NCBI GenBank assembly: GCA_032334055.1
Contig: JAUOZS010000001.1
Location: 1,834,501-1,898,500, forward strand
Direction of reading: 5' to 3'
Origin: Selenomonadales bacterium 4137-cl
Lineage (GTDB): Bacteria > Bacillota > Negativicutes > Sporomusales > UBA7701
Length of the DNA: 64,000 bases
The translations under genes and the position numbers were made by a program. Each line of letters begins with the position of its first letter. The first letter of the stretch is position 1. Of this stretch, positions 43,436 to 52,168 are shown piece after piece. Below the pieces are notes generated by a model. The model made no database searches, was not told the DNA's origin, and worked only from the letters and a program-made list of their open reading frames with translations.

Positions 43436-45427
43436 ATGGCAAGTTTCGGGTTAAAGGGTAAAATGCTGCTGCTGTTGCTAGTGCCGGTGATTATCGTCAT
43501 CTCCGCGCTGAGCATTTACAGCCACCATGCAGCCAAACAGGCGCTTGACGACCAGATTGCGAAGACCGCCAAGTTCAACACCGGCAACCATACCAACAGA
43601 CTCAACGCGAAACTGGTCGACAAGGAAGAAGCCGCCGCAAACCTCGCGGCAATTATCGGTTCGCGGCAACTAAGCCCCGAGGAATTGGCCGGTCTCTTGA
43701 AAGCGGTCAAAAGCGCGAACAAAGAAATCCTGAACGTTTTCATCGGTCTGGAAACAAAACAATACATGGAAACGAACGGTTGGGTGCCGCCGGCGGCATA
43801 CGATCCGACCAAGCGGGACTGGTACAAGAAAGGCATGGCGGCCAACGACGTCGTCTATTCCGACGTCTACGAAGACGGAGGCACCAAGCAGTTGCTTGTC
43901 AGCGTGGTGAAAAAGGTTGTCTATAACGGCCGGCCCATCGGAGTCGTCGGCGTTGATCTCGACATGAAACAATACTCCGCCCTAGCCCAGGAAGTCAAAG
44001 CCGCCAAAACCGGCTACGCCTTTATCATCGATCCCAAGGGCAACTACATATACCATCCCACCCTCAAAATAACCGACAATATTTTCACCATCAGCAACGG
44101 AGCCTTCGCCAACGCGGCCAAGAAATTCCTCAGCGGCGAAGAGACCATGCAGCAATTCGCCTTCGGAGGTATCGAAAAAATCTTCAATTCGGCCCCTATC
44201 GGCCGGACAGGCTGGGTCCTGGTGATTTCCGTGCCGGTCGCCGAACTGCATGCGCCGATAAATGCCATGGCGTGGACCTCGATCGCTGCTGGAACGGTAT
44301 CGATCATCATCCTTGGCTTGCTGATAATCTTCATCACCCTTAAAATCACCCGGCCCATCCGCGAGCTGGCAGATGTAACGGCTCGGATTGCGCAAGGCGA
44401 TCTCACCATGGATACCGCCCGTCTGGCCGCCAGCGCACCCAGGGACGAGATCGGCAGCCTCATCCAGGGCTTCCACACCATGACGGGCCATTTGCGCCAG
44501 CTCATCAAGCAGCTGGCGGCCGCCGCCGAGCAGGTGGCTGCTTCGGCCGAACAGCTTACCGCCAGCGCAGACCAGTCGGCCCAGGCTGCCAATCAGGTCG
44601 CGGGGTCCATCACCGATGTGGCCCGCAATACCGACAAACAACTGAACGCAGTCAACGATGCCACCTGTATCGTCGAACAGATGTCGTCCGGTATTGAACA
44701 GGCGGCCGCAAATGCCAACACGGTAGCCGCTCAGACGGCCCAGGCGGCCCAGACGGCCCAGGAAGGCAGAAACTCGGTCGAACAAGCGGTCGGACAGATG
44801 ACTTCGATCGAACAGACGGTAAATATGTCGGCCCAGGTAGTGGTGAAACTGGGCGAACGCTCCAAGGAAATCGGCCAAATCGTCGACACTATTTCCGGCA
44901 TCGCCGGCCAAACAAACCTGCTGGCACTCAACGCCGCTATCGAAGCGGCGCGGGCAGGCGAACAAGGCCGCGGTTTCGCGGTCGTCGCCGAAGAAGTGCG
45001 CAAGTTGGCCGAACAGTCGCAGGACGCCGCCAAGCAGATCGCCACCATGATCGGCGAAATCCAGAGCGATACCGACAAGGCGGTGGACGCCATGGGCGCC
45101 GGCACGCGGGAAGTAAAAGTCGGCGCGCAAGTCGTCGCCACCGCCGGCCAGTCTTTCCAGGCAATCGTAAAACTTGTCACGGAAGTTGCCGCCCAGGTAC
45201 GGGAGATTTCCGCGGCGATGCAGCAATTGTCCGGCGGCAGCAAGCAAATCGTCTCGTCCGTACGGGCAATCGACGAAATGAGCAAAACGGCGGCCAGGGA
45301 AGCGCAAACCGTATCGGCCGCTACCGAAGAACAGTCGGCCTCGATGGAAGAAATCGCCTCCTCCAGCCAGAACCTCGCCAAGGTCGCCGAAGAACTCCAG
45401 CAGGCGGTCAGCAGATTCCGTCTATAA
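43436..45427 (+). CDS. methyl-accepting chemotaxis protein with dCache sensor
   Basis: 663-aa membrane chemoreceptor. Order: TM1 (about residues 10-27), extracytoplasmic dCache_1 domain (about 35-275; [21 protein letters not shown] and [12 protein letters not shown]), TM2 (about 280-303), HAMP (about 304-360; [21 protein letters not shown]), and a long signalling coiled coil with the tip [41 protein letters not shown]. dCache domains of this sort bind amino acids or organic acids; the ligand is unknown. ATG at 43436 follows AGGGGGAATATTC. Single-gene unit. Confidence 0.94.
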   Translation: MASFGLKGKMLLLLLVPVIIVISALSIYSHHAAKQALDDQIAKTAKFNTGNHTNRLNAKLVDKEEAAANLAAIIGSRQLSPEELAGLLKAVKSANKEILNVFIGLETKQYMETNGWVPPAAYDPTKRDWYKKGMAANDVVYSDVYEDGGTKQLLVSVVKKVVYNGRPIGVVGVDLDMKQYSALAQEVKAAKTGYAFIIDPKGNYIYHPTLKITDNIFTISNGAFANAAKKFLSGEETMQQFAFGGIEKIFNSAPIGRTGWVLVISVPVAELHAPINAMAWTSIAAGTVSIIILGLLIIFITLKITRPIRELADVTARIAQGDLTMDTARLAASAPRDEIGSLIQGFHTMTGHLRQLIKQLAAAAEQVAASAEQLTASADQSAQAANQVAGSITDVARNTDKQLNAVNDATCIVEQMSSGIEQAAANANTVAAQTAQAAQTAQEGRNSVEQAVGQMTSIEQTVNMSAQVVVKLGERSKEIGQIVDTISGIAGQTNLLALNAAIEAARAGEQGRGFAVVAEEVRKLAEQSQDAAKQIATMIGEIQSDTDKAVDAMGAGTREVKVGAQVVATAGQSFQAIVKLVTEVAAQVREISAAMQQLSGGSKQIVSSVRAIDEMSKTAAREAQTVSAATEEQSASMEEIASSSQNLAKVAEELQQAVSRFRL

Positions 45428-45441
45428 CAAAAGCCCCGCCG

Positions 45442-45481
45442 GAGATGTCAAGCGCGCGGTTTTCCGCCCGCTTGACATCTC
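45442..45481. repeat. perfect two-tier hairpin after the chemoreceptor gene
   Basis: GAGATGTCAAGCG pairs with CGCTTGACATCTC; inside, GCGG-tttt-CCGC forms a second stem. It has no T-run, so it is not a standard terminator. Its right arm supplies TTGACA, which could be a -35 box for the next gene. Confidence 0.65.
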
Positions 45482-45593
45482 AGCTCAGAAATGTTAATCT
45501 TATAAAGATTATTGTCCATCAATCTTAGAAAGCAAGGTAAAATCTGCCTCCCCAGGTTTTCTTCATTCTAGTGAACGGTTGGTAATAGTCTGA

Positions 45594-45652
45594 GGTAATT
45601 GCGGCTGATAGCGCCCCGGCGCTATAATTACCATCTTAGTAATTACGGAGGA
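45594..45652 (+). promoter_or_regulatory. possible switching leader before the 68-aa gene
   Basis: GGTAATT (45594-45600) can pair with AATTACC (45626-45632), enclosing an ATAGCGC/GCGCTAT hairpin (45608-45625). Alternatively TAATTAC (45625-45631) pairs with GTAATTA (45639-45645), directly against the GGAGG at about 45647. The two folds share bases and exclude each other. Ligand, if any, unknown. Confidence 0.5.
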
Positions 45653-45659
45653 AGAAAAA

Positions 45660-45866
45660 ATGGAGTTCAACATCATCAAAAGACTCGTCAAGCGCCTCGC
45701 TTGGCTGGGGTACACCGCCTACGAGATCAGCGCCATCGTTAGGGACGCCGTCGGCGACGACGGCATCGACGACGACATCTGCGTTGACAAAGCGGCCCTG
45801 GTCATCAGCCACCTCAGGCGGTACGAGCGCCTTGGCGCCGATTATTTGCTCAATTACAGCAAATAA
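45660..45866 (+). CDS. small protein, 68 aa (hypothetical)
   Basis: Predicted helical protein with a basic N-terminal half (IIKRLVKRLAWLGYTAYEISAIVRD) and an acidic middle (GDDGIDDDI), ending in a Tyr/Leu-rich helix. No signal peptide, membrane segment or cysteine pair. Not recognised. ATG at 45660 has GGAGG at good distance, and a strong terminator follows at 45894, so it looks like an independently transcribed gene. The structured leader suggests regulation at RNA level. Confidence 0.65.
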   Translation: MEFNIIKRLVKRLAWLGYTAYEISAIVRDAVGDDGIDDDICVDKAALVISHLRRYERLGADYLLNYSK

Positions 45867-45893
45867 CCCAGACAGACAAAATCACATCCACCC

Positions 45894-45922
45894 AAACGGG
45901 AGGGCGAAAAGCCCTCCCGTTT
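45894..45922 (+). terminator. terminator of the 68-aa gene
   Basis: AAACGGGAGGGC and complement around a five-base loop, then T-rich sequence. Confidence 0.85.
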
Positions 45923-46056
45923 CCTTTTCCCGTAAAACCGCCCATCGCATACTCATCCCCCGCCGGCCTGTTTTTCCGCTCCCCTGGCAGGAATTACCCG
46001 CGCGGAAGTTTAATTACGTCATAAATATACACCAAATTACACCGGGAGGACCGCCA

Positions 46057-46794
46057 ATGCCGCGCAAAATCATCTGCATCGCCGCCTGTCTCTGGCTGCT
46101 CCTCATCGCGCCGTGCGGCGCGGAGGAAAAGAAAGAAGAATGGGCCGACAAATCGTGCGACTTCACCATGATCAGGACGGTCGCCGTCCGGCTCGCCGTC
46201 GACGACGGTCTGAACATCAGCGAAATCGAACGCCGAAAACTCAACGACCTTGTCGACTCGCGGATAATCAGATCCGGCGACCAGCGGGTCAAATTCATCG
46301 CCGCCAGCCAGCTCGAAGAAAGCATCGGCAAAACCATCGGCGCCGACCTCGGCCTGCTCCGCTTCGAAAACAGGGACAAGTACGCCGCCGTCATGCGCGA
46401 ATACGCGCCCCAGTTCGCCGACGCCGTCCTCACCGTCGCCGTCAAAACCCTCTCCACCACCCAGGTCTATGTGCCCGAAAGCATCCGCTACTACACCACC
46501 TACGAAAAGCGGTACATATCCGTCCCCGCCTACACCCACCGCGGCACCGTCTACTACACCACCCAGGAAATCCGCGTCCCCGTCCAGCGCAGCGAAGTCC
46601 AGCCCGCTCACTACGAATACTTCGGCCACGCCGGCGCCGAATTCGCCCTTGCCAGAAGCAGAGACGGCAAAAAAATCTGGCTGCTCCTCGACATGCGCGA
46701 CGGCCAGTCCAAAGTGCCGATCGAAATGACCGAGCGGATCTTCAAGCGCGCCATGGACCGCTTCCGCGCAGTGGCCGACAACCGGCTCCCCTGA
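46057..46794 (+). CDS. secreted protein of unknown function
   Basis: 245-aa protein with a signal peptide (PRKIICIAACLWLLLIAPCGA) and no later membrane segment. The mature part starts with a very charged stretch and contains a central Tyr/Thr-rich region (YYTTYEKRYISVPAYTHRGTVYYTTQEIRVPV) that looks like beta strands. The cysteine before the cleavage site has Pro at -1, so it is not a good lipobox. I do not recognise the family. ATG at 46057 has GGGAGGA at good spacing. The DUF488 gene follows 38 bases later and may be co-transcribed. Confidence 0.7.
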   Translation: MPRKIICIAACLWLLLIAPCGAEEKKEEWADKSCDFTMIRTVAVRLAVDDGLNISEIERRKLNDLVDSRIIRSGDQRVKFIAASQLEESIGKTIGADLGLLRFENRDKYAAVMREYAPQFADAVLTVAVKTLSTTQVYVPESIRYYTTYEKRYISVPAYTHRGTVYYTTQEIRVPVQRSEVQPAHYEYFGHAGAEFALARSRDGKKIWLLLDMRDGQSKVPIEMTERIFKRAMDRFRAVADNRLP

Positions 46795-46832
46795 CCTCCG
46801 CCGCCAGACCACAAGAAAGGCAGGACGACCGC

Positions 46833-47267
46833 ATGACCCTCTACACCATCGGCTCCGGAAAAAAATCCGCCCGCGACTTCTTCACCCTCCTTGAGCAGCA
46901 TGGCGTCAGACGGGTCATCGACATCCGCCTGAGCAACACCTCCCAGCTCGCCGGCTACACCAAAAAACCCGACCTCGAATACTTCCTGACCGCCATCGCC
47001 GGCATCGGCTACCTTCACCTGACCGATTTCGCCCCCACCGAAGACCTCATGGACGGCTACAAGACCAAAAAAATCGGCTGGCCCGAGTACGAACGGGAAT
47101 ACGCCCGCCTGCTCGAAGCCCGCCAGGCCCTCGGCAAAACCGACCCCGCCCTGTTCGACGGCGCCTGCCTGCTGTGCAGCGAACCGTCCACCGCGCGCTG
47201 CCACCGCCGGCTGCTCGCCGAACACCTGGCAGCGAAAACCCCCGGCCTCAAAATAGTCCATCTCTGA
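46833..47267 (+). CDS. DUF488 family protein
   Basis: 144-aa protein. The start MTLYTIGSGKKSARDFFTLLEQHGVRRVIDIRLSNTSQLAGYTK and the later LLCSEPSTARCHRRLLAEHL are DUF488 signatures, the cysteine-containing CHR motif being diagnostic. Function unknown; it has been compared with rhodanese-like or nucleic-acid-linked proteins without proof. ATG at 46833 follows AAGGCAGGA. Confidence 0.9.
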   Translation: MTLYTIGSGKKSARDFFTLLEQHGVRRVIDIRLSNTSQLAGYTKKPDLEYFLTAIAGIGYLHLTDFAPTEDLMDGYKTKKIGWPEYEREYARLLEARQALGKTDPALFDGACLLCSEPSTARCHRRLLAEHLAAKTPGLKIVHL

Positions 47268-47286
47268 AAACCGTTCACCCGCCGAC

Positions 47287-47311
47287 AAAAACCGCGAATA
47301 TCGCGGTTTTT
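47287..47311 (+). terminator. terminator of DUF488 gene
   Basis: AAAAACCGCGA and complement around a three-base loop. Confidence 0.8.
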
Positions 47312-47494
47312 CGTTTGTAAGTGGCGACGGGCGGCATAGCGGGTTTTTCCGCCCGCAAACGCGATTGTCGGCGCAATGCGCGCCTTTCGGCCGGTTGTAA
47401 TCCGCCGGCCCCGGGACTATAATTGAATCTGAATTCCGGCCGCCGGTACCCCGTCATGGCGGGCCCGCCGGCAGCCGATCCCGAAGGTGCGCTC

Positions 47495-48670
47495 ATGTCC
47501 TTACTGCCCAGTTTGTTCGCCAACCGCCAGTTCCAGATCATCGTCATCGTGCAGATGCTGATGGTCTTCAGCAACAACCTGCTCAACCCCGTCCTGCCCG
47601 TCCACTTTCAATCAATCGGGCTGAACGAATCCCAGATCGGCTTCGCCATGGGCATCGTCTCCCTCGGCGCCCTGCTCCTCAGGCCCTGGTCAGGCATGAG
47701 CGCCGACGTGCGCGGCAGCCGCTTCACCCTCCTCGTCGGCCAGTTCCTGATGTGGACCGGCTTCGCGGCCTACCTGTGGGTTACCGGCTTCTGGCCGCTG
47801 CTGTTCGTGCGCTTCTACCAGGGGGTCGCCATGTCCTTCTACGGCACCGGCGCCGTTACCTTCGCCAGCACCGTCGGCACGCGGGAAACCGCCACCGCCG
47901 CCATCGCCTACTTCTCCCTCTTCACCATGATCGGCCTCGGCGCCGGCACCAGCGCCGGCCCCTTCCTCTACCAGGCCGTAGGCTTCACGCCCCTGATCGC
48001 CGTCAGCCTCACCGCGGCCGCCTGCGCCGCGGCCGTGACCTGGTTCGGCACCAAACCCGCCCCCGCCCGCGCCGGCGAAGGACGCGCGCCCTTCCGCGCC
48101 GTCCTGGCAGCCAAAATCGTCCTCGCCCCCTCGGTCTGTCTGTTCGCCTCCAACTTCACCCTCGGCACGATGTTCACCTTCGTCCCCCTGCTCGCGCTTG
48201 CCCGCGGCATCGGCGGCTACTCCGTCTTCTTCGTCTCCTTCAGCCTCGCCGTCGTCCTCGCCCGCCTGGGCGTCCGGGCGGTCAACGACTGGTTCGGCCC
48301 CGTCAAAACCTCCGTCGGCGCCAGCATCCTTAACGCCGCCAGCGCCCTCCTCCTCGCCGCCGCCCCGTCGCCGGCCGTCTTCGCCGTCGCCGGCGTCCTC
48401 GTCGGCTTCGGGTTCGGGACCATCTATCCCACCCTCGCCGGCTACCTCGTCCAAAACGTTAGGGAAGCCAACAAAGGCTCCGCCCTCAGCATCCTCTCCG
48501 GCGCCGGCGACATCGGCAACGCCCTCGGCGCCTCCGTTCTCGGCGTAGTCGCCCACGCGTTCGGCTTCACCGCCGTATTCTCCGCCGCCGCCGCCGTCAT
48601 CCTCGTCTGCGCCTTCTACTTCCACACCGCCCTCGTCGGCCCCGCGCGCACCCCCACGCCATCCGCCTGA
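47495..48670 (+). CDS. MFS transporter (second copy)
   Basis: 391-aa protein with about 12 hydrophobic segments. The helix 2-3 loop reads RPWSGMSADVRGSRFTLL, an A-motif variant; the central loop is short and charged (KPAPARAGEGRAP). Related proteins include YfkF/YfcJ-type small-molecule exporters; substrate unknown. ATG at 47495 has AAGGTG five bases upstream; the ORF can extend to 47423 but that part lacks membrane character. A terminator follows at 48691. Confidence 0.87.
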   Translation: MSLLPSLFANRQFQIIVIVQMLMVFSNNLLNPVLPVHFQSIGLNESQIGFAMGIVSLGALLLRPWSGMSADVRGSRFTLLVGQFLMWTGFAAYLWVTGFWPLLFVRFYQGVAMSFYGTGAVTFASTVGTRETATAAIAYFSLFTMIGLGAGTSAGPFLYQAVGFTPLIAVSLTAAACAAAVTWFGTKPAPARAGEGRAPFRAVLAAKIVLAPSVCLFASNFTLGTMFTFVPLLALARGIGGYSVFFVSFSLAVVLARLGVRAVNDWFGPVKTSVGASILNAASALLLAAAPSPAVFAVAGVLVGFGFGTIYPTLAGYLVQNVREANKGSALSILSGAGDIGNALGASVLGVVAHAFGFTAVFSAAAAVILVCAFYFHTALVGPARTPTPSA

Positions 48671-48690
48671 CCCTCCACCCCGACAAAAGC

Positions 48691-48718
48691 AAAAAACCGC
48701 GAAACGCGGTTTTTTTTA
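48691..48718. terminator. terminator between MFS and sigma-54 activator genes
   Basis: AAAAAACCGCG, three-base loop and complement, followed by T-run; also just after the convergent activator gene. Confidence 0.85.
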
Positions 48719-48739
48719 TTGCTGAAATAGTCTCCGTCC

Positions 48740-50647
48740 TCACCTGTTCTTCGCCTTGTCGAGGCGGTAAGCCACCTGATAATACTTGATATCGTACCCC
48801 TGCTGGGCGAGCGCCCGGGCAATCTTCCTCGCCCCCATGCCCAGCTTCCGGTACTCCTCGACCAGCGGCCAAGCATCCCCGGCAGTCGGCCTCGTCACGC
48901 GCGCCTGCTTAGCGGGAACGCTCAGCACCGCCGCCACCTCCTGGCGGCCGATCTCCGCACCCGGCGACAGCAGAACAAGCCGCTCCACCACATTGGCCAG
49001 TTCGCGCACATTGCCGAACCAGGGATACTCCCGCAGCGCCTCGATCGCCTCCGGAGTGAATCTTTTCGCCGGCCGCCGGTGAACCGCCAGGCTGCGGGCG
49101 AAATGCTCCGCCAGACAGCCTATATCCTCCGGGCGTTCCCGCAGCGGCGGCAGTTGGAGCGGCAGAACATTGAGCCGGTAAAACAGATCCTCCCGGAACC
49201 TGTTCATCGCCACAAGACGGGTCAGATCCTGATTGGCCGCCACCAAAATACGGACATTGACCATATTGATCCTGTCCCCGCCCAGCCGCATAACCTCCTT
49301 CTCCTGGATCATCCTCAAGATGCGGGTCTGCAGCGCCAGCGGCATCTCGCCGATCTCGTCGAGAAACAGCGTCCCGCGGTGGGCAAGCTCCACCAGGCCG
49401 ATTTTGCCGCCCTTCCTCGCCCCCGAAAACGCCCCCTCCTCATACCCGAACAGCTCGCTTTCCAGCAGGCTTTCCGGCAGCGCGGCGCAGTTGACCGCCA
49501 CAAAGGGCGCGGCGCGGCGCGGGCTGAGATTATGGATACCCTGGGCGAAAAGCTCCTTGCCGGTACCAGTCTCCCCCGTTATCATCACCGTCGAATCGGT
49601 CGCGGCGTACGTGCGGGCCAGCTCCTTCGCCTTGCTCAGCGCCGGGGAATCGCCGACGATCTGATCCAGGTGAAACCTGGCCGTCAGCCCCTTGTCGTAA
49701 AGCTTCCGGCGGATCGACTGCTCGAACTTCTGCAGCTGCGACACCTCCTGGAAGGTCGCCACCACCCCTGTCACCTGATCGCCCGTCCTTATCGGGATGC
49801 GCTTCGTGGCGATCTGCCGTTTGCCGATTATCTGCAGCTCGCCGATCTCCGCCTCACCGGTGCTCAGCACATGGGGCAGACGCGTATTGGGAATCACGTC
49901 CGCCACCGGCCGCCCGGCCGCCTGCTCCTGGCCGAACCCGAAGATATCCTCCGCCGCCTTGTTGAACAGCGTTATGCGGGCAGCCTCGTCGACAGCCACA
50001 ATCCCGTCGGTCGACGAATCGATGATCGTCCTCAGCATCTCCGTACGGGCCTGCTCACGCCTGCGCACCCTCACCACCGACTCGGCCTCCCTGATCGCCT
50101 TATAGATCGACGCCTTGCCCGACTCGATCAGGATGCACGAAATGCCGGCCGTATTGGCGAACCTTATCGCCAGCGCGTCGCCCACCAGGATTTGGATGCC
50201 CTCGTCCACCGCCTGCCTCATCCCCGCATCGTCGCAATCGTCGAGAATCGTAACCAGGCGAAGCTGGGTGCCCAGAAAATCGTACAGACTCTCGCACTCG
50301 TAGATGACGTTCCTGAAGCCAGCCAGACCGATGGTCGAAGCATCCTTGCCCGCCTTGTTGAACGCCCGCAGCATATCGAGGGCGGTCACCTCGATCTCGA
50401 CCACGGGGATGTCGGTATGCTCGGCGATATACGCCGCCGTCCCCCCGCGGCTCACGATCACCTCCGCGCCCCACTCCTGCGCCTTGCGCAGCTCGACCAG
50501 GCTGTCCTGAAACCCGGAGATATCGCAATGCGAAGTTGACACCACGATATCGCAGTTGGCCAGTTCGCGGGCCCGCTCAGCCACCACCTGCTCAGCCACC
50601 GCCTGCATCGAAACGAACGGCGTGATAATCCACATTTTTATATTCAT
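48740..50647 (-). CDS. sigma-54-dependent activator, PrpR-N/PAS/AAA+
   Basis: 635-aa activator. Order: PrpR N-terminal sensor (about 1-180; binds small organic acids in PrpR), PAS domain (about 200-310), AAA+ ATPase (about 330-560) with GETGTGKE, GAFSGA (the GAFTGA loop that contacts sigma-54) and RILRMIQEKEVMRLGG, then a helix-turn-helix. ATG at 50647 has AGGATAGGCGG upstream. It is divergent from the larA-kdgT operon, which has a -24/-12 promoter and an upstream palindrome, so it almost certainly controls that operon. Confidence 0.93.
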   Translation of the reverse strand: MNIKMWIITPFVSMQAVAEQVVAERARELANCDIVVSTSHCDISGFQDSLVELRKAQEWGAEVIVSRGGTAAYIAEHTDIPVVEIEVTALDMLRAFNKAGKDASTIGLAGFRNVIYECESLYDFLGTQLRLVTILDDCDDAGMRQAVDEGIQILVGDALAIRFANTAGISCILIESGKASIYKAIREAESVVRVRRREQARTEMLRTIIDSSTDGIVAVDEAARITLFNKAAEDIFGFGQEQAAGRPVADVIPNTRLPHVLSTGEAEIGELQIIGKRQIATKRIPIRTGDQVTGVVATFQEVSQLQKFEQSIRRKLYDKGLTARFHLDQIVGDSPALSKAKELARTYAATDSTVMITGETGTGKELFAQGIHNLSPRRAAPFVAVNCAALPESLLESELFGYEEGAFSGARKGGKIGLVELAHRGTLFLDEIGEMPLALQTRILRMIQEKEVMRLGGDRINMVNVRILVAANQDLTRLVAMNRFREDLFYRLNVLPLQLPPLRERPEDIGCLAEHFARSLAVHRRPAKRFTPEAIEALREYPWFGNVRELANVVERLVLLSPGAEIGRQEVAAVLSVPAKQARVTRPTAGDAWPLVEEYRKLGMGARKIARALAQQGYDIKYYQVAYRLDKAKNR

Positions 50648-50713
50648 GCCGCCTATCCTTTCCCTCCGGTCTCTATATCCATTATACAGCAAACTCCGCA
50701 CACCAGATGTAAG

Positions 50714-50731
50714 AATGTTTCTTCTAACATT
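50714..50731. promoter_or_regulatory. probable activator-binding palindrome upstream of larA
   Basis: AATGTT-N6-AACATT, a perfect inverted repeat about 85 bases before the -24 box. A second outer pair, ATGTAA (50707-50712) and TTACAT (50743-50748), is centred nearby. It fits an enhancer site for the divergent sigma-54 activator. Confidence 0.7.
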
Positions 50732-50813
50732 TATGACAATTATTACATTTTTTGGTTACCGAAGCACCGCCGCCCAGCCGGCCAAAAACGGGATAAAGCA
50801 TATACGGCCCGCA

Positions 50814-50829
50814 TTGGCACAGGATGTGC
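50814..50829 (+). promoter_or_regulatory. sigma-54 (-24/-12) promoter of larA-kdgT
   Basis: TTGGCACAGGATGTGC: GG at 50816-50817 and GC at 50828-50829 are exactly ten bases apart, the hallmark of RpoN promoters, with one mismatch in the -12 TTGC. Confidence 0.85.
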
Positions 50830-50888
50830 GATAAACCAATCCATATGTCAGCCGGCAACAACAAGCGAACCGAAAAGGAGAGGCTGCA

Positions 50889-52151
50889 ATGAAAAAAGTC
50901 AGACTCGCGTACGGCAAAACCGGATTGGAAATCAGCGTCCCCGACGCCGCGGCGGTAATCGAGCCCCATCACCTCCCCGGCCTGACCGACGAAAAGCAGG
51001 CCGTCCTCGCCGCGCTGCGCGCCCCGATCGGCGCCCCGCCGCTCCGCTCGATGGTCCGCGCCGCCGACACCGTGGCGATAGTCATCTCCGACCTGACCCG
51101 GCCCACGCCCAACCACAAGCTCGTGCCGTGGCTGCTCGAAGAACTCGGCCACGTGCCGCGGGAAAACTTCGTCATCATCAACGGCCTCGGCTCCCACCGG
51201 GCCAACACCAGGGACGAACTCATCCTCATGCTCGGCCGCGAAGTGGTCGACACCGTCCGCATCGAAAACCACGACGCCTTCGACGACGCCAGGCTCGTCC
51301 GCGTCGGCCGCAACACCTACGGCTCGGAAGTATACCTCAACAAAACCTACGTCGAAGCAGCCTTCAAAATCGTCGTCGGCTTCATCGAGCCCCACTTCTT
51401 CGCCGGCTTTTCCGGCGGCCCCAAAGGCATCCAGCCCGGCGTAGCCGGCATAAAAACCATCCTCGACTTTCACAACGCGCACATGATCGGCCACCCCAAC
51501 AGCACCTGGGGCGTCATCGACGGCAACATCCTCCAGGACGCCGCCACCCAGAACTGCCTGCTGGCCAAGCCCGATTTCATGCTCAACGTCACCCTCAACG
51601 GCGACAAGGAAATCACCAACGTCTTCGCCGGCGACGTCATCGAAGCCCACCGCCTCGGCTGCCGGTTCGTCAAGGAAAGCGCCATGCACGCCGTCGACCG
51701 GCCGTTCGATATCGTCGTCACCACCAACTCCGGCTACCCGCTCGACCAAAACCTCTACCAAACCGTCAAAGGCATGAGCGCCGCGGCCCAGATCGTCCGC
51801 CAGGGCGGCGCGATCGTCAGCGCGTCCGAATGCTCCGACGGCGTGCCCGACCACGGCAACTACGCCAAAATCCTCCAAATGCGCGAAACCCCCCGGCAAC
51901 TGCTGGAAATGATCGAAGACCCGGCGTTCAGCATGTTCGACCAGTGGCAAGTACAGGTGCAGGCCATCGTCCAGCTCAAAGCCGACTGCTACCTGTACTC
52001 CACCCTCGACGCCGCCACCGTCGCCAATGCCAAATTCACCCCGATAAGCGACCTCGGGCAAACGCTGGCCGCGCTGGCCGCGAAATACGGCCCCGCCCCC
52101 CGCATAGCCGTTCTCCCGTACGGGCCGCTCACCATCCCCTACGTAAAATAA
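50889..52151 (+). CDS. larA: LarA-family nickel-pincer racemase
   Basis: 420-aa protein of the lactate racemase family, which interconverts 2-hydroxyacid enantiomers with a nickel-pincer nucleotide bound to lysine. All four key residues line up with L. plantarum LarA by a constant shift of five: H103 (H108), H169 (H174), K179 (K184, cofactor attachment, GGPKG) and H195 (H200). SDLTRPTPNHK is also present. No larB/C/E cofactor genes are in the window. Pairing with a sugar-acid type permease and a PrpR-like activator suggests a substrate other than lactate. ATG at 50889 follows AAGGAGAGG. Confidence 0.9.
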   Translation: MKKVRLAYGKTGLEISVPDAAAVIEPHHLPGLTDEKQAVLAALRAPIGAPPLRSMVRAADTVAIVISDLTRPTPNHKLVPWLLEELGHVPRENFVIINGLGSHRANTRDELILMLGREVVDTVRIENHDAFDDARLVRVGRNTYGSEVYLNKTYVEAAFKIVVGFIEPHFFAGFSGGPKGIQPGVAGIKTILDFHNAHMIGHPNSTWGVIDGNILQDAATQNCLLAKPDFMLNVTLNGDKEITNVFAGDVIEAHRLGCRFVKESAMHAVDRPFDIVVTTNSGYPLDQNLYQTVKGMSAAAQIVRQGGAIVSASECSDGVPDHGNYAKILQMRETPRQLLEMIEDPAFSMFDQWQVQVQAIVQLKADCYLYSTLDAATVANAKFTPISDLGQTLAALAAKYGPAPRIAVLPYGPLTIPYVK

Positions 52152-52168
52152 ACGCGAGGAGTGAAAAA

